The notes beneath the pieces were generated by a model. That model had not been told where the DNA came from, searched no databases, and worked only from the letters and a program-made list of their open reading frames with translations. Both the position numbers and the translations under genes were made by a program. Positions 52,850-54,674 of a stretch of DNA of 54,674 nucleotides are shown one piece after another. Positions within the stretch are counted from its first letter, which is position 1. Each line of letters begins with the position of its first letter. Source of the DNA: Desulfosporosinus sp. (lineage in GTDB: Bacteria; Bacillota; Desulfitobacteriia; Desulfitobacteriales; Desulfitobacteriaceae); NCBI GenBank assembly GCA_031292055.1, contig JARLHV010000171.1, positions 1-54,674 of the forward strand, read 5' to 3'.

Positions 52850-54238
52850 ATGATGGAAGATTACGAAATGAAACAGTTTGAAGGAAAACTGCTTAACGAG
52901 TTTAGTAGAATGGCTGAAAAAAGCAGTTTAATTAATCCTGAATTGTACAGTAAATATGAAGTCAAACGAGGACTCCGTGATCTAGACGGGAAAGGTGTAC
53001 TCGTTGGCTTAACAGAGATCGGCGAGGTCCAGTCTTACCTGCTCGATAATGGAAAAACAATTCCTGCTCCAGGCCAGCTGATTTATCGCGGCTACGATAT
53101 TTCTGATCTTGTTAAAAGTTTCTCAGGTGAGGATCGCTATAGATTTGAAGAGACTGCTTATTTGCTGCTTTTCGGACAGCTCCCTGATCAAGACGCACAA
53201 AAGGATTTCCAGCAACTTCTTGCTGGTTATCAAAGTCTACCCGAGAGCTTCGCCCGGGACATGATTTTAACAGCACCAAGCAAAGATATCATGAATGCGC
53301 TGGCAAGAGGGGTTTTGACTTTGTACTCCTTTGACGACAATCCTGATGATACTTCTGTGACAAATGTACTAAAACAATGTATTAGACTTATTGCCTGCTT
53401 TCCGTCTTTAGCCGTCTATGGCTACCAAGCATTCTCTCATTACCATGGCGATCAAAGCCTGTACATTCACAGTCCGCGAGTGGATTTAAGTACTGCTGAG
53501 AATATTCTTTCCATGCTGAGACCGGATAGTAACTACACAAAGCTTGAGGCAACCTTGCTTGATCTGGCCCTGGTGCTTCATGCTGAACATGGAGGAGGTA
53601 ACAATTCAACCTTTATGACCCACGTCGCGACCTCTACCGGTACGGATACCTACTCAGTTATGGCAGCGGCCATAGGCGCACTCAAAGGACCACGGCATGG
53701 AGGGGCTAATATTAAAGTTATTCAAATGTTTGAAGATATGAAAGGCAAATTGCAGGATTGGGATGACGATGCTGAAATAGAGCGCTATCTTACTCAGCTC
53801 CTTACCAAAGACGCATTCGACCGATCAGGCTTAATTTATGGGATTGGCCACGCGGTCTACTCCATCTCGGATCCGAGGGCGGTTATTCTCAAAGATTATG
53901 TCGCCCAACTTGCACGAGAAAAAGGATTGGAAGATGAATTTAAACTCTACGCAACGGTCGAGAGACTAGCACCTCAAGTTATCGCTAAGTCCAGTAAAAT
54001 GTATAAGGGTGTCAGTGCTAATGTCGATTTTTATTCAGGTTTTGTTTACAGAATGCTCAATATTCCAGTCGAAATGTTCACACCGATTTTTGCGATTTCA
54101 AGAGTTGTAGGCTGGAGTGCTCATCGCATTGAAGAAATCGTCAATGCTGGGAAAATCATCAGACCAGCCTATAAAAGCGTTGCACCCAGACGCAATTACA
54201 TTATACAGAGCGAGAGAATAAGTGCACGTGAGAGATAA
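52850..54238 (+). CDS. Citrate/2-methylcitrate synthase family protein
   Basis: A 462-aa enzyme that condenses acetyl-CoA (or propionyl-CoA) with oxaloacetate. The catalytic triad is visible: H247 in HAEHGGGNNS, H334 in GIGHAVY and D393 in ANVDFYSGF, with GPRHGGAN between. The N-terminal 50 residues, before GVLVGLTEIGEVQSYLLDNG, are longer than in E. coli GltA, as in clostridial type II citrate synthases. Citrate versus methylcitrate cannot be separated by eye. GGAGGG at 52836 supports ATG 52850; the frame runs open upstream through the terminator to 52775 and should not be used. Control by a c-di-AMP riboswitch is notable. Confidence 0.9.
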   Translation: MMEDYEMKQFEGKLLNEFSRMAEKSSLINPELYSKYEVKRGLRDLDGKGVLVGLTEIGEVQSYLLDNGKTIPAPGQLIYRGYDISDLVKSFSGEDRYRFEETAYLLLFGQLPDQDAQKDFQQLLAGYQSLPESFARDMILTAPSKDIMNALARGVLTLYSFDDNPDDTSVTNVLKQCIRLIACFPSLAVYGYQAFSHYHGDQSLYIHSPRVDLSTAENILSMLRPDSNYTKLEATLLDLALVLHAEHGGGNNSTFMTHVATSTGTDTYSVMAAAIGALKGPRHGGANIKVIQMFEDMKGKLQDWDDDAEIERYLTQLLTKDAFDRSGLIYGIGHAVYSISDPRAVILKDYVAQLAREKGLEDEFKLYATVERLAPQVIAKSSKMYKGVSANVDFYSGFVYRMLNIPVEMFTPIFAISRVVGWSAHRIEEIVNAGKIIRPAYKSVAPRRNYIIQSERISARER

Positions 54239-54301
54239 GAAGTTTCAACCACATGCCCTGTAATTCACAAGTTTTCTCAAGAAAATAGATTGTTTGAATT
54301 C

Positions 54302-54339
54302 CTGCTTCTTTCTCCTAAGTTGTTGAGAGAAAGAAGCAG
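54302..54339. terminator. Hairpin after citrate synthase
   Basis: A perfect 13-bp stem CTGCTTCTTTCTC / GAGAAAGAAGCAG (54302-54314 with 54327-54339) and a 12-nt loop. The T-run is weak (ACCTTTGG). A probable terminator. Confidence 0.75.
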
Positions 54340-54543
54340 ACCTTTGGAACGAAGAGAAGAATGGTTTTATATTAGGGCTGAAAAAGATGAATTAGTTGAG
54401 AGTGTGAAAATATGTTCCCATGGACGAGGCACGTGGAGACGATAATAGTGCTATATTCTCCTTGAGTGAAAACCTTGGTATGAGCGGGTTTGGGAAGGCA
54501 TATAGTCTTTTTATGGTGACGTGGTGAATGGGGGACTGAACGA

Positions 54544-54674
54544 CCCTGCACTGAAGTACAGGGGTTCACGATTGCGACTGGAAGTCGCGATTACGGCTGA
54601 AGCCGTTTAAAAAGTGCGGACTGGAAGTCCTTATAAAGACTTAAGTCTTCTGAAAGACCTATTGCTGAAAGCAA
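54544..54674 (+). repeat. Array of small hairpins with CT-(G)GA-AG tips
   Basis: At least six hairpins lie in 131 bp. They are 54544-54563 (ACT-GA-AGT tip), 54574-54588 (GCGACT-GGA-AGTCGC), 54593-54606 (ACGGCT-GA-AGCCGT), 54618-54630 (GGACT-GGA-AGTCC), 54636-54649 (AAGACT-TA-AGTCTT, overlapping an alternative GTCTT/AAGAC pair), and 54662-54674 (TTGCT-GAA-AGCAA). Lower stems differ, while the CT...AG closing pairs and purine loop are kept. The array runs off the window end. No protein frame is supported in 54239-54674, which also holds the citrate synthase terminator. Confidence 0.8.

Noticed and set aside
54340..54540. Possible large structured RNA or group II intron end leading into the hairpin array
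   Set aside because: No domain V/VI signature or known large-RNA motif could be recognised. Kept only as sequence flanking the array.

Overview
This 54.7 kb window looks like chromosome from a low-GC, spore-forming, anaerobic Firmicute of the Peptococcaceae type (Desulfosporosinus/Desulfitobacterium-like). That placement is an inference. It rests on AGGAGG-type ribosome sites with many TTG/GTG starts, cell-wall-binding-repeat-2 surface proteins, a SigI/RsgI pair, a CblS/CblT cobalamin-salvage operon, a VanW-domain protein, and riboswitches for c-di-GMP, cobalamin and c-di-AMP. No rRNA, tRNA or CRISPR array was seen.

Layout. 0.3-3.5 kb: a DeoR-type regulator and two tandem DegT/DnrJ sugar aminotransferases. 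3.6-6.3 kb: a rifampicin-phosphotransferase-like PEP-utilising enzyme. 6.5-8.4 kb: sigI-rsgI with a candidate self-recognised promoter. 8.6-11.7 kb: a surface protein with a duplicated 90-residue module, a broken metallo-hydrolase and a lipoprotein cyclophilin. 12.0-17.8 kb: a membrane histidine kinase followed 34 bp later by a one-module NRPS (condensation-adenylation-carrier-reductase), the most distinctive biosynthetic locus here. 17.9-23.2 kb: a worn accessory strip with a Fic pseudogene, an IS3 remnant, a ribbon-helix-helix/coiled-coil protein divergent from a minimal tyrosine recombinase around a perfect 19-bp inverted repeat, a MalY-type lyase, a truncated DUF4276 gene and a truncated padR whose 25-bp inverted-repeat operator is intact.

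23.4-25.7 kb: a c-di-GMP-I riboswitch ahead of a leucine-rich-repeat/Ig surface protein. 26.4-30.6 kb: a cobalamin riboswitch, a nine-codon leader ORF, then cblS-cblT-ecfAA'-ecfT for alpha-ribazole uptake and phosphorylation. 31.2-32.5 kb: a lone phnM. 32.6-34.3 kb: an XRE regulator and a decayed biosynthetic strip (prenyltransferase, flavin oxidoreductase and radical-SAM fragments around an intact acyl carrier protein). 34.9-42 kb: an acetyltransferase, a CWB2-VanW surface protein, a membrane metallophosphoesterase and a polysaccharide deacetylase with a collagen-like Gly-Thr-X tail. 42.3-47.0 kb: a GntR regulator with a three-gene binding-protein ABC importer (Fe3+/2-aminoethylphosphonate type). 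47.1-51.8 kb: two MarR regulators with a CBS protein and two MFS exporters. 51.8-54.3 kb: an MnmM-like methyltransferase, then a c-di-AMP (ydaO) riboswitch with terminator ahead of citrate synthase. The window ends inside an array of small hairpins with a conserved CT-(G)GA-AG tip; single members of the same family also occur at 92-108 and near 22.4 kb.

Themes: second-messenger RNAs control surface proteins and central metabolism; many perfect inverted repeats lie at gene ends and operators; and several accessory genes are visibly decaying next to intact regulatory DNA.
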